From Streptomyces flaveus (GTDB taxonomy: Bacteria > Actinomycetota > Actinomycetes > Streptomycetales > Streptomycetaceae), in contig NZ_BMPQ01000001.1 of NCBI RefSeq assembly GCF_014647675.1, forward strand, positions 527,084 through 591,083: a stretch of 64,000 bases of DNA, given 5' to 3'. Positions 8,427 to 19,947 of the stretch are shown piece by piece (position 1 is the stretch's first letter; every line of letters starts with the position of its first letter). The notes under the pieces were generated by a model, which did no database searches, had not been told where the DNA came from, and saw only the letters and a list, made by a program, of their open reading frames with translations. The position numbers and the translations under genes were made by a program.

Positions 8427-10132
8427 CCCACGACCACGACTTGGTCCTCCGCCCGACGGAGGCGCAGACCTCGGCCGCTCTGAATCCTCCCTCCGGCCGC
8501 AATGGCGGAGACCTGGTCGTGGAAACCCTGTCCGGCCTCGGCGCGACAACGGTCTTCGGTCTCCCCGGCCAGCACGCCCTGGGCATGTTCGACGCGCTGC
8601 GCCGCTCCTCGCTCCGCTACGTCGGCCTACGCGTCGAGAACAACGCGGGCTTCGCGGCCGACGCGTACGGCCGTATCACCGGCGAGGCGGCCCCGCTCCT
8701 GCTCTCGACGGGCCCGGGCGCGCTGACGTCCCTGGCCGCACTCCAGGAGGCGGCGGCGGCGAGCGCGCCGGTGCTGGCGATCAGCAGCCAGATCCCGACG
8801 GCGGGCCTGGGCGGCGGCCGCCACGGCTACCTGCACGAACTCCCGGACCAGCAGGCGTCCTTCAGGGGCGTGGTGAAGTCGGTCCATACGGTCCGTACGC
8901 AGTCACAGATCCCGTCGGCGATCGCGGCGGCGTGGCAGTCGGCGCTGACGGCTCCGCACGGGCCGGTGTGGGTGGAGATCCCACAGGACGTACTGCTGGC
9001 CGAGACGCCGCTGCCGCAGGTGACGGCGGCCGACGCGACGCCCGAGGAGTTGGTCCCGCGCCCCGAACTCACGGCGGTGGCGGCCCACTTGCTGTCGGGG
9101 GCGGCCCGCCCGGCGATCATCGCGGGAGGCGGGGTGATACGGGCGGACGCGTCGGGAAAGCTGCGGGCGCTGGCGGAGCGGATCCAGGCGCCCGTGGTCA
9201 CCACCTTCGGCGGCAAGGGAGCGTTCCCCTGGAACCACCCCCTCTCCCTCCAGTCCTGGCTGGAGGACCGCCACACGACGGACTTCCTGGAGGACGCGGA
9301 CGTACTCCTCGTCGTCGGCTCGGGCCTGGGCGAACTGTCGTCGAACTACCGAACGTTCAAGCCGCGCGGCAGGCTGATCCAGATCGAGGCGGACCTGGGC
9401 AAGCTGGAGTCCAACTACCCGGCGCTCGGCATCCACGCGGATGCGAGACTCGCGCTCTCCGCCCTGCTGGAGACGGTGGACGACCGCACGGACGAGACGG
9501 CTCCCGAGCGCGTACGTACGCTCCTGGAACGGGTCCATGCACGCATAGCTGACCAGCAACTCGCCCTGGAACAAGACGCGTTGGCGTCGATACGCCGAGC
9601 CCTTCCCCCGCGCTCCCCCTCCTTCTGGGACATGACGATCCTGGCGTACTGGGCCTGGTCGGCCTTCGACCCCCGCCACCCGAACACCATGCACTCGGCC
9701 CAGGGCGCGGGCGGCCTCGGCTACGCCTTCCCGGCCGCCCTGGGCGCCGCGGCAGCGGACCCCACCCACCCGGTCCTCGCGGTCTCCGGCGACGGCGGCG
9801 CCCTGTACTCCATCGCCGAACTCGCCACCGCGAAGCAGCACGGCTTCGACGTCACCTGGCTGATCATCGACGACGGCGGCTACGGCATCCTCCGCGAATA
9901 CATGACGGACACCTTCGGCGAGACGACGGCGACGGCCACAGCCACGGAGACGGCCACGGAACTGGCCCGCCCGGACTATGTGGCCCTGGCGGAGTCGTTC
10001 GGGGTACCGGGGGCCCGTACGACCCCGGAAACTCTCGAAGCGGACCTGTCCAAGGCCCTGTCCACACCCGGCCCTGCGGTGCTCGTCCTCCCGGCGGTGC
10101 TACGGATGTTCGCGCCGACACACCTGGGCTGA
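8423..10132 (+). CDS. Thiamine diphosphate-dependent enzyme, acetolactate synthase-like
   Basis: 569 residues starting at GTG 8423, overlapping the ureohydrolase stop. Three domains of the acetohydroxyacid synthase / benzoylformate decarboxylase superfamily: N-terminal PYR domain with the cofactor-activating glutamate in [15 protein letters not shown] (about residue 73), a central domain, and a C-terminal PP domain with [12 protein letters not shown]. The metal-binding end of that motif, normally NN, is [10 protein letters not shown]. No regulatory subunit is adjacent, so a housekeeping acetolactate synthase is unlikely. Linked to the ureohydrolase and symporter, it probably acts on a 2-keto acid formed in the same catabolic route. 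Substrate unknown. Confidence 0.82.
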   Translation: MTHDHDLVLRPTEAQTSAALNPPSGRNGGDLVVETLSGLGATTVFGLPGQHALGMFDALRRSSLRYVGLRVENNAGFAADAYGRITGEAAPLLLSTGPGALTSLAALQEAAAASAPVLAISSQIPTAGLGGGRHGYLHELPDQQASFRGVVKSVHTVRTQSQIPSAIAAAWQSALTAPHGPVWVEIPQDVLLAETPLPQVTAADATPEELVPRPELTAVAAHLLSGAARPAIIAGGGVIRADASGKLRALAERIQAPVVTTFGGKGAFPWNHPLSLQSWLEDRHTTDFLEDADVLLVVGSGLGELSSNYRTFKPRGRLIQIEADLGKLESNYPALGIHADARLALSALLETVDDRTDETAPERVRTLLERVHARIADQQLALEQDALASIRRALPPRSPSFWDMTILAYWAWSAFDPRHPNTMHSAQGAGGLGYAFPAALGAAAADPTHPVLAVSGDGGALYSIAELATAKQHGFDVTWLIIDDGGYGILREYMTDTFGETTATATATETATELARPDYVALAESFGVPGARTTPETLEADLSKALSTPGPAVLVLPAVLRMFAPTHLG

Positions 10133-10259
10133 CGGGAACGCCGCTTCGGCCCCGCCTGTGATCGTTTCGCTGCCCGGGGTGACGAACACCACGTGCCCCC
10201 CCGTCCCAGGCTACGGAACACCAGTTCGCCACGCGGAGCGCACCGGCAGAATAGGGACC

Positions 10260-11057
10260 ATGCCGATACCCGGGACTCCCAGCCGCGCCGACCTCGTCGA
10301 CCACCTCGTAAGGACGCGTATCGCGGGCGATGTCGCCACCCCCCGCGAGAACAACCTCTCCCACTACCGCAAACTGGCGAACGGCGACCGCCACTTCTGG
10401 CTCGGCCTCGAGCTCGGTGACCGCTGGACCGACGAGCAGGACGTACTCGCGGTGATGGCGGAGCGTTGCGGGGTGAATGACGACCCGGAGTATCGCCACG
10501 GGCAGGACACCATCGATCCGGAGCTGACGATCGACGCCCTGGACCGGATGGCGTCACGGCTGCGGAAGGCGGCGGCCGGGAAGCAGCGGGTGCTGTTCGC
10601 GACGGGGCATCCGGGCGGGTTGCTGGATGTGCACCGGGCGACGGCCGCCGGGTTGCGGGCCGCCGGATGCGAGATCGTGGTGATTCCGGACGGGCTGCAG
10701 ACGGACGAGGGGTATGTCTTCCAGTTCGCGGACGTGGCGGTCCTGGAGCAGGGTGCCACGCTCTGGCACACCCACTCCGGGGAGCCGATGCGCGCCATCC
10801 TGACGGGGCTCGAGCGCGAGGGCCGGCCGCTGCCCGATCTGGTCGTCGCCGACCACGGCTGGGCGGGTTTCGCCGGCCAGCAGGGCATCGACTCCATGGG
10901 GTACGCGGACTCCAACGACCCCGCTCTCTTCATCGCCGAGTCCGAGGGCACGCTCCAGGTGACGATTCCCCTGGACGACCACGTCACGAGTCCGCGGCAC
11001 TATGACCCGATGACGGCGTATCTCCTGGACGCGGCGGGCCTCACGGCGACGGCTTGA
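10260..11057 (+). CDS. Conserved actinobacterial phosphatase-like protein
   Basis: 265 residues from ATG 10260; the longer upstream frame overlaps the previous gene and is not expected to be coding. Soluble alpha/beta protein. Conserved-looking blocks are RVLFATGHPGG, VVIPDGLQTDEGYVFQFADV, and DLVVADHGWAGFAGQQGID followed by YADSNDPALF. I recognise the family as one commonly labelled phosphatase in Streptomyces, but I see no HAD, DHH or PHP motif set that would prove it. Next to the ThDP-enzyme operon after a 127-base gap, so probably transcribed independently. Convergent with the thioesterase gene, sharing a hairpin. Confidence 0.7.
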   Translation: MPIPGTPSRADLVDHLVRTRIAGDVATPRENNLSHYRKLANGDRHFWLGLELGDRWTDEQDVLAVMAERCGVNDDPEYRHGQDTIDPELTIDALDRMASRLRKAAAGKQRVLFATGHPGGLLDVHRATAAGLRAAGCEIVVIPDGLQTDEGYVFQFADVAVLEQGATLWHTHSGEPMRAILTGLEREGRPLPDLVVADHGWAGFAGQQGIDSMGYADSNDPALFIAESEGTLQVTIPLDDHVTSPRHYDPMTAYLLDAAGLTATA

Positions 11058-11068
11058 GCCCCGGCCCA

Positions 11069-11101
11069 CCCCCGGTGGAACCATCACCACATCACCGGGG
11101 G
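11069..11101. terminator. Bidirectional hairpin between convergent genes
   Basis: Nine-base perfect stem CCCCCGGTG (11069-11077) and CACCGGGGG (11093-11101) with a 15-base loop. The right arm includes the stop codon of the thioesterase gene on the other strand. Confidence 0.6.
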
Positions 11102-11973
11102 ATCCGTACCACACCTTCCTGGATCACCGTGATCGCCAGCTGCCCCTCCCGCGTATAGATCCGGGCCTGCCCGAGCCCCCGCCCGCCCGACGCCGACGGC
11201 GACTCCTGGTCGTACAGCAGCCACTCGTCGGCACGGAACGGCCGGTGGAACCACATCGCGTGGTCCAGCGAGGCCCCGACCACGTCCCCCACGGCCCAGC
11301 CACCCCGCCCGTGGGCGAGGAGCACGGAGTCGAGGAGCGTCATGTCGGAGACGTACGTGGCGAGGCAGACGTGGAGCAGGGGATCGTCCACCAGCTTGCC
11401 GTTGGTGCGGAACCACACCTGGGAGCGCGGCTCGCGCTCCTCCCCGACGCTGGCGAACGGCGGCGCGTCCACGTACCGGAGGTCGACCGCTGCGCGGGCC
11501 TCCAGCAGGCGCTCCAGTACGCCCGGTTCCCAGAAGGCGTCCGCGTACGTCGGCAGGATTTCCGCCGCGGTCGGCAGGGTCTCGGGGTCGGGCGAGGCCG
11601 GCATGGGGGCCTGGTGTTCCAGGCCCTCCTCGTACGTCTGGAAGGACGCGGAGAGGTGGAAGATCGGCTGCCCGTGCTGGACCGCGACGACCCTCCGGGT
11701 CGTGAAGGAACGGCCGTCGCGGATCCGGTCCACGGTGTAGACGATGGGCGCGCCGGGGTCTCCGGGGCGCAGGAAGTACGCGTGCAGGGAGTGGGCGAGC
11801 CGGTCCTCGGGAACCGTACGCCCGGCGGCGACCAGGGCCTGCGCCGCGACCTGCCCGCCGAAGACGCGCGGGACGACGGAGGACTGGGACCGGCCGCGGA
11901 AGATGTCCTGCTCGATCCGCTCCAGGTCGAGCAGATCGAGCAGGGAGTCGAGTGCCTCGCGTGCCTGGCTCAT
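11092..11973 (-). CDS. tesB: Acyl-CoA thioesterase II (TesB family)
   Basis: 293 residues from ATG 11973; the much longer upstream frame is an antisense shadow. Double hot-dog thioesterase: first domain with VFGGQVAAQAL and the HSLHAYFLRPGDPGAPI signature, second with HAMWFHRPFRADEWLLYDQ. The TesB active-site Asp/Gln/Thr region is represented by SLDHAMWFHR and the preceding segment. The family hydrolyses acyl-CoAs to free acid and CoA. It lies 35 bases downstream of an acyl-CoA dehydrogenase in the same direction, so the two probably form one transcript that trims acyl-CoA pools next to the leucine-degradation genes. Confidence 0.9.
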   Translation of the reverse strand: MSQAREALDSLLDLLDLERIEQDIFRGRSQSSVVPRVFGGQVAAQALVAAGRTVPEDRLAHSLHAYFLRPGDPGAPIVYTVDRIRDGRSFTTRRVVAVQHGQPIFHLSASFQTYEEGLEHQAPMPASPDPETLPTAAEILPTYADAFWEPGVLERLLEARAAVDLRYVDAPPFASVGEEREPRSQVWFRTNGKLVDDPLLHVCLATYVSDMTLLDSVLLAHGRGGWAVGDVVGASLDHAMWFHRPFRADEWLLYDQESPSASGGRGLGQARIYTREGQLAITVIQEGVVRIPR

Positions 11974-12008
11974 GTTGTCGGTTGTACCGCGCACTGATTG
12001 CGGGCGGC

Positions 12009-13166
12009 TTACAGACCCATGTCCTTCGCGATGATCATCTTCATGACCTCGCTGGTGCCGCCGTAGATCCGGTTGACGCGGTTGTCGGCGTAGAGGCGGG
12101 CTATCGGGTACTCGTTCATGAAGCCGTAGCCGCCGTGCAGCTGGAGGCAGCGGTCGATGACGCGGTGTGCGACCTCGGTGCAGAACAGCTTGGCGCTCGC
12201 GGCCTCGGCCGGGGACAGCTCGCCCGCGTCGAGGGCTTCCAGGGAGCGGTCGGCGACGGCCTGTGCGGCGTCGACCTCGGCCTGGCAGGCGGCCAGCTCG
12301 AACTTGGTGTTCTGGAAGGAGGCGACCGTCTTGCCGAAGACCGTACGGTCCTGGACGTACTCCTTGGCGAACCGGACCGCCGCCTCGGCCTGCGCGTACG
12401 CGCCGTAGGCGATGCCCCAGCGCTCCGAGGCGAGGTTGGTGCCGAGGTAGGCGAAGCCCTTGTTCTCCTCGCCGAGCAGGTCCTCGACCGGCACCTTCAC
12501 GTCGACGAACGCCAGCTCGGCGGTGTCGGAGGTCTTCAGGCCGAGCTTGTCGAGCTTGCGGCCGACGGAGTAGCCCTCGGACTTGGTGTCGACGGCGAAC
12601 AGGGAGATGCCGAAGCGGCGGTCGTCCTCGCGCGGGGCGGAGGTGCGGGCGCAGACGATGACGCGGTCGGCGTGGACGCCGCCGGTGATGAAGGTCTTGG
12701 CGCCGTTGAGCACGTAGTGCGTGCCGTCGTCGGAGAGCTTCGCGGTGGTCTTCATGCCCGCGAGGTCGGAGCCGGTGCCAGGCTCGGTCATCGCGAGGGC
12801 CCACATCTCCTCACCGGAGACGAACTTCGGCAGGAACCGCTTCTTCTGCTCGTCGGTGGCGAGCATCTTGATGTACGGCAGGCCGAGCAGCACATGCACA
12901 CCGGAGCCGCCGAAGGAGACACCCGCGCGGGCGGTCTCCTCGTACATGACGGCCTCGAACTTGTACGAGTCGATGCCCGCGCCGCCGAACTCCTCGGGGA
13001 CGCGGATCCCGAAGACGCCCAGCTCGGCGAGCTTGTAGTAGAAGTCGCGCGGTGCCTGGCCCGCGGCGAACCACTCGTCGTACACGGGGACGACCTCGGC
13101 CTCGATGAAGGCTCGCAGGGTCTCCCGGAACGCCTCGTGATCCTCGTTGAAGACGGTACGGCGCAT
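12009..13166 (-). CDS. Acyl-CoA dehydrogenase (IVD/LCAD-type catalytic base)
   Basis: 385 residues, normal family length, with AAGGAG upstream of ATG 13166. FAD-binding motifs are TEPGTGSDLAG and FITGG; the C-terminal helical bundle ends GGYGFMNEYPIARLYADN then IYGGTSEVMK. At the position where medium-chain enzymes carry the catalytic glutamate (IYEGT) this protein has glycine, so the base is expected to be Glu248 in NLASERWG, as in isovaleryl- and long-chain acyl-CoA dehydrogenases. It oxidises an acyl-CoA to the 2,3-enoyl-CoA. Position beside mcc and HMG-CoA lyase genes suggests a branched-chain substrate, but acdH at 18.8 kb is the other candidate for isovaleryl-CoA. Confidence 0.9.
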   Translation of the reverse strand: MRRTVFNEDHEAFRETLRAFIEAEVVPVYDEWFAAGQAPRDFYYKLAELGVFGIRVPEEFGGAGIDSYKFEAVMYEETARAGVSFGGSGVHVLLGLPYIKMLATDEQKKRFLPKFVSGEEMWALAMTEPGTGSDLAGMKTTAKLSDDGTHYVLNGAKTFITGGVHADRVIVCARTSAPREDDRRFGISLFAVDTKSEGYSVGRKLDKLGLKTSDTAELAFVDVKVPVEDLLGEENKGFAYLGTNLASERWGIAYGAYAQAEAAVRFAKEYVQDRTVFGKTVASFQNTKFELAACQAEVDAAQAVADRSLEALDAGELSPAEAASAKLFCTEVAHRVIDRCLQLHGGYGFMNEYPIARLYADNRVNRIYGGTSEVMKMIIAKDMGL

Positions 13167-13219
13167 CGTGTACGGCTCCTTGGCTCGCGCTGCTCGGTCC
13201 CAAGCGCCGCATGTCTTGT

Positions 13220-13235
13220 CTAAGCGCTTGCTCAG
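13220..13235. promoter_or_regulatory. Palindrome upstream of the acyl-CoA dehydrogenase
   Basis: CTAAGCGCTTGCTCAG is a partial palindrome (CTRAGC, four bases, GCTYAG) lying 54-69 bases before the dehydrogenase start. It has the size and layout of a TetR-type operator but differs in sequence from the paired sites at 13984-14027, so a different regulator is likely. Confidence 0.35.
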
Positions 13236-13330
13236 CCCACGTTACCCGCCGGTCACGACAGTCGTCCAGAGACGTAGGTCACGCTGGAGGCAGGTCACAC
13301 GGGCACCGGGTCAGGCCCGGACCGGGCCGC

Positions 13331-13362
13331 CGTAGGACCGGCTCACCGTAGGACCGGCTCAC
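13331..13362. repeat. Tandem 16-bp repeat across the tetR stop codon
   Basis: CGTAGGACCGGCTCAC occurs twice back to back (13331-13346 and 13347-13362). The second copy contains the stop codon of the TetR gene (13359-13361), so the duplication lies exactly at the 3' end of the gene. Confidence 0.85.
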
Positions 13363-13961
13363 CCCGGGGTCGAGGCGGCCGCCGCTTCAAAAGCCCCCCG
13401 CGCCATCCGGTGCAGCAAGGCCGCCGTCCCCGCCCGGCCGGGCAGCGAGCCGGGACGCCCCATGTGCGGCGTCGAGTTCAGCAGCCCGAAGACCGCGTGG
13501 ACGGCGGCCCGGGCGGCCGGTTCGGCGAGGTCGGGGTAGACCTCGCGTACGACCTCCACCCACAGCTCGACGTACTGGCGCTGGAGTTGCCGTACGAGCT
13601 TGCGGTCGCTGTCCCGGAGGCGGTCCAGCTCGCGGTCGTGCAGGGTGATGAGGGGACGGTCGTCGAGCGCGAAGTCGATGTGCCCTTCGACGAGCGAGTC
13701 GAGGACCGCCTCGGGGTTCCCGGCGGCCTCGGCGGCCCGCCCCTTGCCACCGGTCAGCAGCTGCCCGCTGATTCCCACGAGCAGCTCGGCGAGCATCGCG
13801 TCCTTGCCCGCGAAGTGCCGGTACAGGCCGGGTCCGCTGATGCCGACCGCCGCCCCTATCTCGTCGACCCCGACACCGTGGAAGCCGCGCTCGGCGAAGA
13901 GCCGGGCGGCCTCCTTGAGGATCTGTTCGCGGCGGGTGAGGGATTCGGTTCTGGTGGCCAT
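13359..13961 (-). CDS. TetR family regulator of the mcc operon
   Basis: 200 residues. N-terminal helix-turn-helix of the TetR family (residues about 8-55: RREQILKEAARLFAERGFHG, then VDEIGAAVGISGPGLYRHFAGK). The C-terminal ligand domain resembles actinobacterial TetR proteins controlling fatty-acid and branched-chain acyl-CoA genes. It diverges from mccB across 85 bases that carry two similar 16-base palindromes, so it very probably represses itself and the mccB-mccA-HMG-CoA lyase-acdH operon; an acyl-CoA is the likely inducer (inference). No ribosome site precedes the ATG; a TAGAAT box seven bases upstream suggests a leaderless message. Confidence 0.88.
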   Translation of the reverse strand: MATRTESLTRREQILKEAARLFAERGFHGVGVDEIGAAVGISGPGLYRHFAGKDAMLAELLVGISGQLLTGGKGRAAEAAGNPEAVLDSLVEGHIDFALDDRPLITLHDRELDRLRDSDRKLVRQLQRQYVELWVEVVREVYPDLAEPAARAAVHAVFGLLNSTPHMGRPGSLPGRAGTAALLHRMARGAFEAAAASTPG

Positions 13962-13968
13962 GGAGGTA

Positions 13969-13974
13969 ATTCTA
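13969..13974 (-). promoter_or_regulatory. -10 box for leaderless tetR transcript
   Basis: TAGAAT on the minus strand, seven bases before the tetR ATG at 13961, with no Shine-Dalgarno sequence between. Transcription would start at or next to the initiation codon. The nearer operator (13984-13999) lies in the -35 to -10 interval. Confidence 0.5.
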
Positions 13975-13983
13975 GACAGGGAG

Positions 13984-14027
13984 GTTAGCGGTCGTTAACC
14001 TGGAGGACATGGTTAACGCTCATTAAC
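13984..14027. promoter_or_regulatory. Pair of 16-bp TetR operators between tetR and mccB
   Basis: Two near-palindromes, GTTAGCGGTCGTTAAC (13984-13999) and GTTAACGCTCATTAAC (14012-14027), share the half-site GTTAaCG and are 28 bases apart start to start. One overlaps the tetR promoter and the other lies just before the mccB ribosome site, as expected for joint autoregulation and operon repression. Confidence 0.75.
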
Positions 14028-14046
14028 AAAGCGAGGGGACTCCACG

Positions 14047-15663
14047 ATGCAGGAGGCACCGGTGCTGACCAGCACGGCCGACCCCGCGTCGGCCGCCTGG
14101 CAGGCCAACGAGGCGGCGCACCACACGCTGTTGGACGAGCTGCGGCGGAAGCTGGCCACGGCCAGGCTCGGCGGCGGCGAGCGGGCGCGCGCCCGGCACA
14201 CCGCGCGCGGAAAGCTGCTGCCGCGCGACCGCGTGGACGCCCTCCTCGACCCGGGCTCACCCTTCCTGGAGCTGGCCCCGCTCGCCGCCGACGGGATGTA
14301 CGAAGACCAGGCGCCGGCCGCGGGCGTCATCGCCGGGATCGGGCGGGTGAGCGGCCGCGAGTGCGTGATCGTCGCCAATGACGCGACCGTCAAGGGCGGC
14401 ACGTACTACCCGATGACGGTGAAGAAGCACCTGCGCGCCCAGGAGGTGGCGCTGGAAAACCGCCTCCCCTGTGTGTACTTGGTGGACTCCGGAGGCGCCT
14501 TCCTGCCCATGCAGGACGAGGTCTTCCCCGATCGCGAGCATTTCGGGCGCATCTTCTACAACCAGGCGCGGATGTCTGGGGCCGGGATCCCGCAGATCGC
14601 GGCGGTGCTCGGCTCGTGCACGGCGGGCGGTGCGTACGTCCCCGCCATGAGCGACGAGGCCGTGATCGTGCGCAATCAGGGCACGATCTTCCTGGGTGGC
14701 CCGCCCCTGGTGAAGGCCGCGACGGGAGAGGTCGTCACCGCCGAGGAACTGGGCGGCGGCGAGGTCCACGCGCGCGTGTCGGGTGTCACCGACCACCTCG
14801 CGGAGGACGACGCGCACGCGCTGCGGATCGTGCGCACCATCGTTTCCACCCTCCCCGCGCGCGGGTCACTGCCCTGGTCGGTCGCACCGGCCGTGGAGCC
14901 GAAGGTGGACCCGGCGGGACTGTACGGCGTGGTGCCGGTGGATTCCCGTACCCCCTACGACGTACGCGAGGTCATCGCGCGCGTGGTGGACGGCTCGCGC
15001 TTCGCGGAGTTCAAGTCGGAGTTCGGGCAGACGCTGGTGACGGGGTTCGCGCGGGTGCACGGGCATCCGGTCGGGATCGTCGCCAACAACGGCATCCTGT
15101 TCTCCGAATCGGCCCAGAAGGGCGCCCACTTCATCGAGCTGTGCGACCAGCGCGGGATCCCGCTGCTGTTCCTGCAGAACGTCTCGGGCTTCATGGTGGG
15201 GCGTGACTACGAGGCGGGCGGTATCGCCAAGCACGGCGCCAAGATGGTCACGGCGGTGGCCAGTACGCGCGTACCGAAGCTGACGGTGGTGATCGGCGGC
15301 TCGTACGGCGCGGGCAACTACTCGATGTGCGGCCGGGCGTACTCCCCGCGCTTCCTGTGGATGTGGCCCAACGCCAAGATCTCCGTGATGGGCGGCGAAC
15401 AGGCCGCGTCGGTCCTCGCCACCGTCAAGCGCGACCAGTTGGAGGCCCGCGGCGAGTCCTGGCCCGCCGAGGATGAAGAGGCCTTCAAGGAGCCGATTCG
15501 TGCGCAGTACGAGCGCCAGGGGAACGCCTACTACGCGACGGCCCGGCTCTGGGACGACGGGGTCATCGACCCGATGGAGACCCGGCAGGTGCTGGGTCTC
15601 GCCCTGACCGCCTGCGCCAACGCGCCCCTGGGTGAGCCCCAGTTCGGCGTCTTCCGGATGTGA
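14047..15663 (+). CDS. mccB: Methylcrotonyl-CoA carboxylase-type carboxyltransferase beta subunit
   Basis: 538 residues from ATG 14047, with GAGGGG eight bases upstream. Biotin-dependent carboxyltransferase with tandem crotonase-like halves: N-terminal [30 protein letters not shown] region, then [16 protein letters not shown], and in the second half [20 protein letters not shown] and [20 protein letters not shown]. The [16 protein letters not shown] segment is typical of methylcrotonyl- and geranyl-CoA enzymes rather than acetyl/propionyl-CoA ones. Transfers CO2 from carboxybiotin on MccA to 3-methylcrotonyl-CoA in leucine breakdown. First gene of the operon mccB-mccA-HMG-CoA lyase-acdH, under the TetR sites just upstream. 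Confidence 0.92.
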   Translation: MQEAPVLTSTADPASAAWQANEAAHHTLLDELRRKLATARLGGGERARARHTARGKLLPRDRVDALLDPGSPFLELAPLAADGMYEDQAPAAGVIAGIGRVSGRECVIVANDATVKGGTYYPMTVKKHLRAQEVALENRLPCVYLVDSGGAFLPMQDEVFPDREHFGRIFYNQARMSGAGIPQIAAVLGSCTAGGAYVPAMSDEAVIVRNQGTIFLGGPPLVKAATGEVVTAEELGGGEVHARVSGVTDHLAEDDAHALRIVRTIVSTLPARGSLPWSVAPAVEPKVDPAGLYGVVPVDSRTPYDVREVIARVVDGSRFAEFKSEFGQTLVTGFARVHGHPVGIVANNGILFSESAQKGAHFIELCDQRGIPLLFLQNVSGFMVGRDYEAGGIAKHGAKMVTAVASTRVPKLTVVIGGSYGAGNYSMCGRAYSPRFLWMWPNAKISVMGGEQAASVLATVKRDQLEARGESWPAEDEEAFKEPIRAQYERQGNAYYATARLWDDGVIDPMETRQVLGLALTACANAPLGEPQFGVFRM

Positions 15664-15682
15664 GGGTGAGGGACTCTTGACG

Positions 15683-17817
<2,135 letters not shown>

Positions 17818-17821
<4 letters not shown>

Positions 17822-18762
17822 CCACTCCCGAACTGGGACTGCCCATGGCCGTTCCCGCCCAGGGCCTCCCGGCCGCCGTCCGGATCTACGAGGTCGGCGC
17901 CCGCGACGGCCTGCAGAACGAGAAGGGCACGGTCCCGACGGAGGTCAAGGCGGAGTTCATCCACCGCCTCGCCGACGCGGGCCTGACGACCATCGAGGCC
18001 ACCAGCTTCGTACACCCGAAGTGGGTGCCCCAACTGGCGGACGCGGAGCAGCTGTTCCCCCGCGTCAGCGAACTCCCGGTCGCGCTCCCGGTCCTCGTGC
18101 CGAACGAACGCGGCCTGGACCGCGCCCTGGCGCTCGGCGCCCGGCAGGTCGCCGTCTTCGCCAGTGCCACCGAATCCTTCGCGAAGGCCAACCTCAACCG
18201 CACCCTCGACGAGTCGCTGGCCATGTTCGAGCCGGTGGTGAACCGGGCGAAGACGGAAGGCCGCCACGTCCGCGGCTACATCTCCATGAGCTTCGGGGAC
18301 CCGTGGGAAGGAGCGGTCCCGATCCCCCAGGTCGTACGAGTCTGCAGGGCCCTGCTCGACATGGGCTGCGACGAACTGAGCCTCGGCGACACGATCGGCG
18401 TCGCGACCGCGGGGCACGTACGGGCACTCCTCAGCGCCCTCAACGAAGCAGGCGTCCCCACCCACACCCTCGGCGTGCACTTCCACGACACCTACGGCCA
18501 GGCCCTCGCCAACACCCTCGCGGCGCTTCAGCACGGGATCACGACCGTCGACGCGTCCGCCGGAGGCCTCGGCGGCTGCCCGTACGCCAAGTCCGCCACC
18601 GGCAACCTCGCCACCGAAGACCTCGTGTGGATGCTGCGGGGCCTCGGCATCGACACCGGAGTCGACCTCGACCGCCTCATCACCACCAGCGTGTGGATGG
18701 CCGAGCAACTGGGCCGACCCAGCCCTTCCCGCACCGTCCGCGCCCTCTCCCACAAGGAGTGA
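17818..18762 (+). CDS. hmgL: Hydroxymethylglutaryl-CoA lyase
   Basis: 314 residues; start ATG 17818 overlaps the mccA stop, indicating translational coupling. TIM-barrel DRE-metallolyase: metal-binding [11 protein letters not shown] near residues 24-34, [13 protein letters not shown] with the two histidine ligands, and the glycine-rich cysteine loop [18 protein letters not shown]. This is the HMG-CoA lyase signature rather than that of isopropylmalate synthases. It cleaves HMG-CoA to acetoacetate and acetyl-CoA, the last step of leucine degradation, consistent with its place after mccB-mccA and before acdH. Confidence 0.93.
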
Positions 18763-18768
18763 TCCCCC

Positions 18769-19935
18769 ATGTCTCTGGACCATCGGCTCTCCCCCGAACT
18801 CGAAGAACTCCGGCGTACGGTCGAGGAGTTCGCACACGACGTGGTCGCCCCGAAGATCGGTGACTTCTACGAACGGCATGAGTTCCCGTACGAGATCGTG
18901 CGGGAGATGGGCCGGATGGGCCTGTTCGGGCTGCCGTTCCCGGAGGAGTACGGCGGTATGGGCGGCGACTACCTGGCGCTGGGCATCGCGCTGGAGGAAC
19001 TGGCCCGCGTGGACTCCTCCGTGGCCATCACCCTCGAAGCAGGCGTCTCCCTCGGCGCGATGCCGATCCACCTCTTCGGCACAGAGGCCCAGAAACGGGA
19101 ATGGCTCCCTCGCCTCTGCACAGGCGAGATTCTCGGCGCCTTCGGCCTGACCGAACCGGACGGCGGCTCGGACGCCGGTGCGACCCGTACGACGGCCCGT
19201 CTCGACGAGACGACGAACGAATGGGTGATCAACGGCACCAAGTGCTTCATCACCAACTCCGGTACGGACATCACGGCTCTGGTCACGGTCACGGCGGTCA
19301 CCGGCCGCACCGCCGAGGGCAAGCCCCGTATCTCGGCGATCATCGTCCCGTCCGGGACTCCGGGCTTCACGGTGGCACCCTCGTACTCGAAGGTCGGCTG
19401 GAACGCCTCGGACACCCGCGAGCTGTCCTTCGACGACGTCCGCGTACCCGCCGCGAACCTGCTCGGCGAGGAGGGCCGCGGTTACGCCCAGTTCCTCCGC
19501 ATCCTCGACGAGGGCCGTATCGCCATAGCGGCCCTGGCGACGGGTCTTGCGCAGGGCTGCGTCGACGAATCCCTGAAGTACGCCAAGGAGCGCCACGCCT
19601 TCGGCCGCCCGATCGGCGCGAACCAGGCGATCCAGTTCAAGATCGCCGACATGGAGATGAAGGCCCACACGTCCCGCCTCGCCTGGCGCGACGCGGCCTC
19701 CCGCCTGGTGACCGGCGACCCCTTCAAGAAGGAGGCGGCCCTGGCCAAGCTCTACTCCTCCACGATCGCCGTGGACAACGCCCGCGACGCCACCCAGATC
19801 CACGGCGGCTACGGCTTCATGAACGAGTACCCCGTGGCCCGCATGTGGCGCGACTCCAAGATCCTGGAGATCGGCGAGGGCACCAGCGAGGTCCAACGCA
19901 TGCTAATCGCACGGGAGTTGGGCCTGACGAGCTGA
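18769..19935 (+). CDS. acdH: Acyl-CoA dehydrogenase AcdH
   Basis: 388 residues with AAGGAG before ATG 18769, six bases after the HMG-CoA lyase stop. FAD-dependent dehydrogenase with TEPDGGSDAG, FITNSGTD and the C-terminal GGYGFMNEYPVARMWRDSK segment. The glutamate in IGEGTSEVQR occupies the catalytic position of short/medium-chain enzymes, unlike the dehydrogenase at 12-13 kb. In S. coelicolor the gene at this position is known as acdH, acting on branched-chain acyl-CoAs. Last gene of the operon. Its final 45 bases recur, diverged, at 37049-37093 just before the des cluster, which marks the limits of the accessory island. Confidence 0.92.
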   Translation: MSLDHRLSPELEELRRTVEEFAHDVVAPKIGDFYERHEFPYEIVREMGRMGLFGLPFPEEYGGMGGDYLALGIALEELARVDSSVAITLEAGVSLGAMPIHLFGTEAQKREWLPRLCTGEILGAFGLTEPDGGSDAGATRTTARLDETTNEWVINGTKCFITNSGTDITALVTVTAVTGRTAEGKPRISAIIVPSGTPGFTVAPSYSKVGWNASDTRELSFDDVRVPAANLLGEEGRGYAQFLRILDEGRIAIAALATGLAQGCVDESLKYAKERHAFGRPIGANQAIQFKIADMEMKAHTSRLAWRDAASRLVTGDPFKKEAALAKLYSSTIAVDNARDATQIHGGYGFMNEYPVARMWRDSKILEIGEGTSEVQRMLIARELGLTS

Positions 19936-19947
19936 CATCTCCCTCGC

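Noticed and set aside
5880..8549. 889-codon minus-strand frame over the symporter and ureohydrolase genes
   Set aside because: Same shadow effect; the plus-strand genes have full family motifs.
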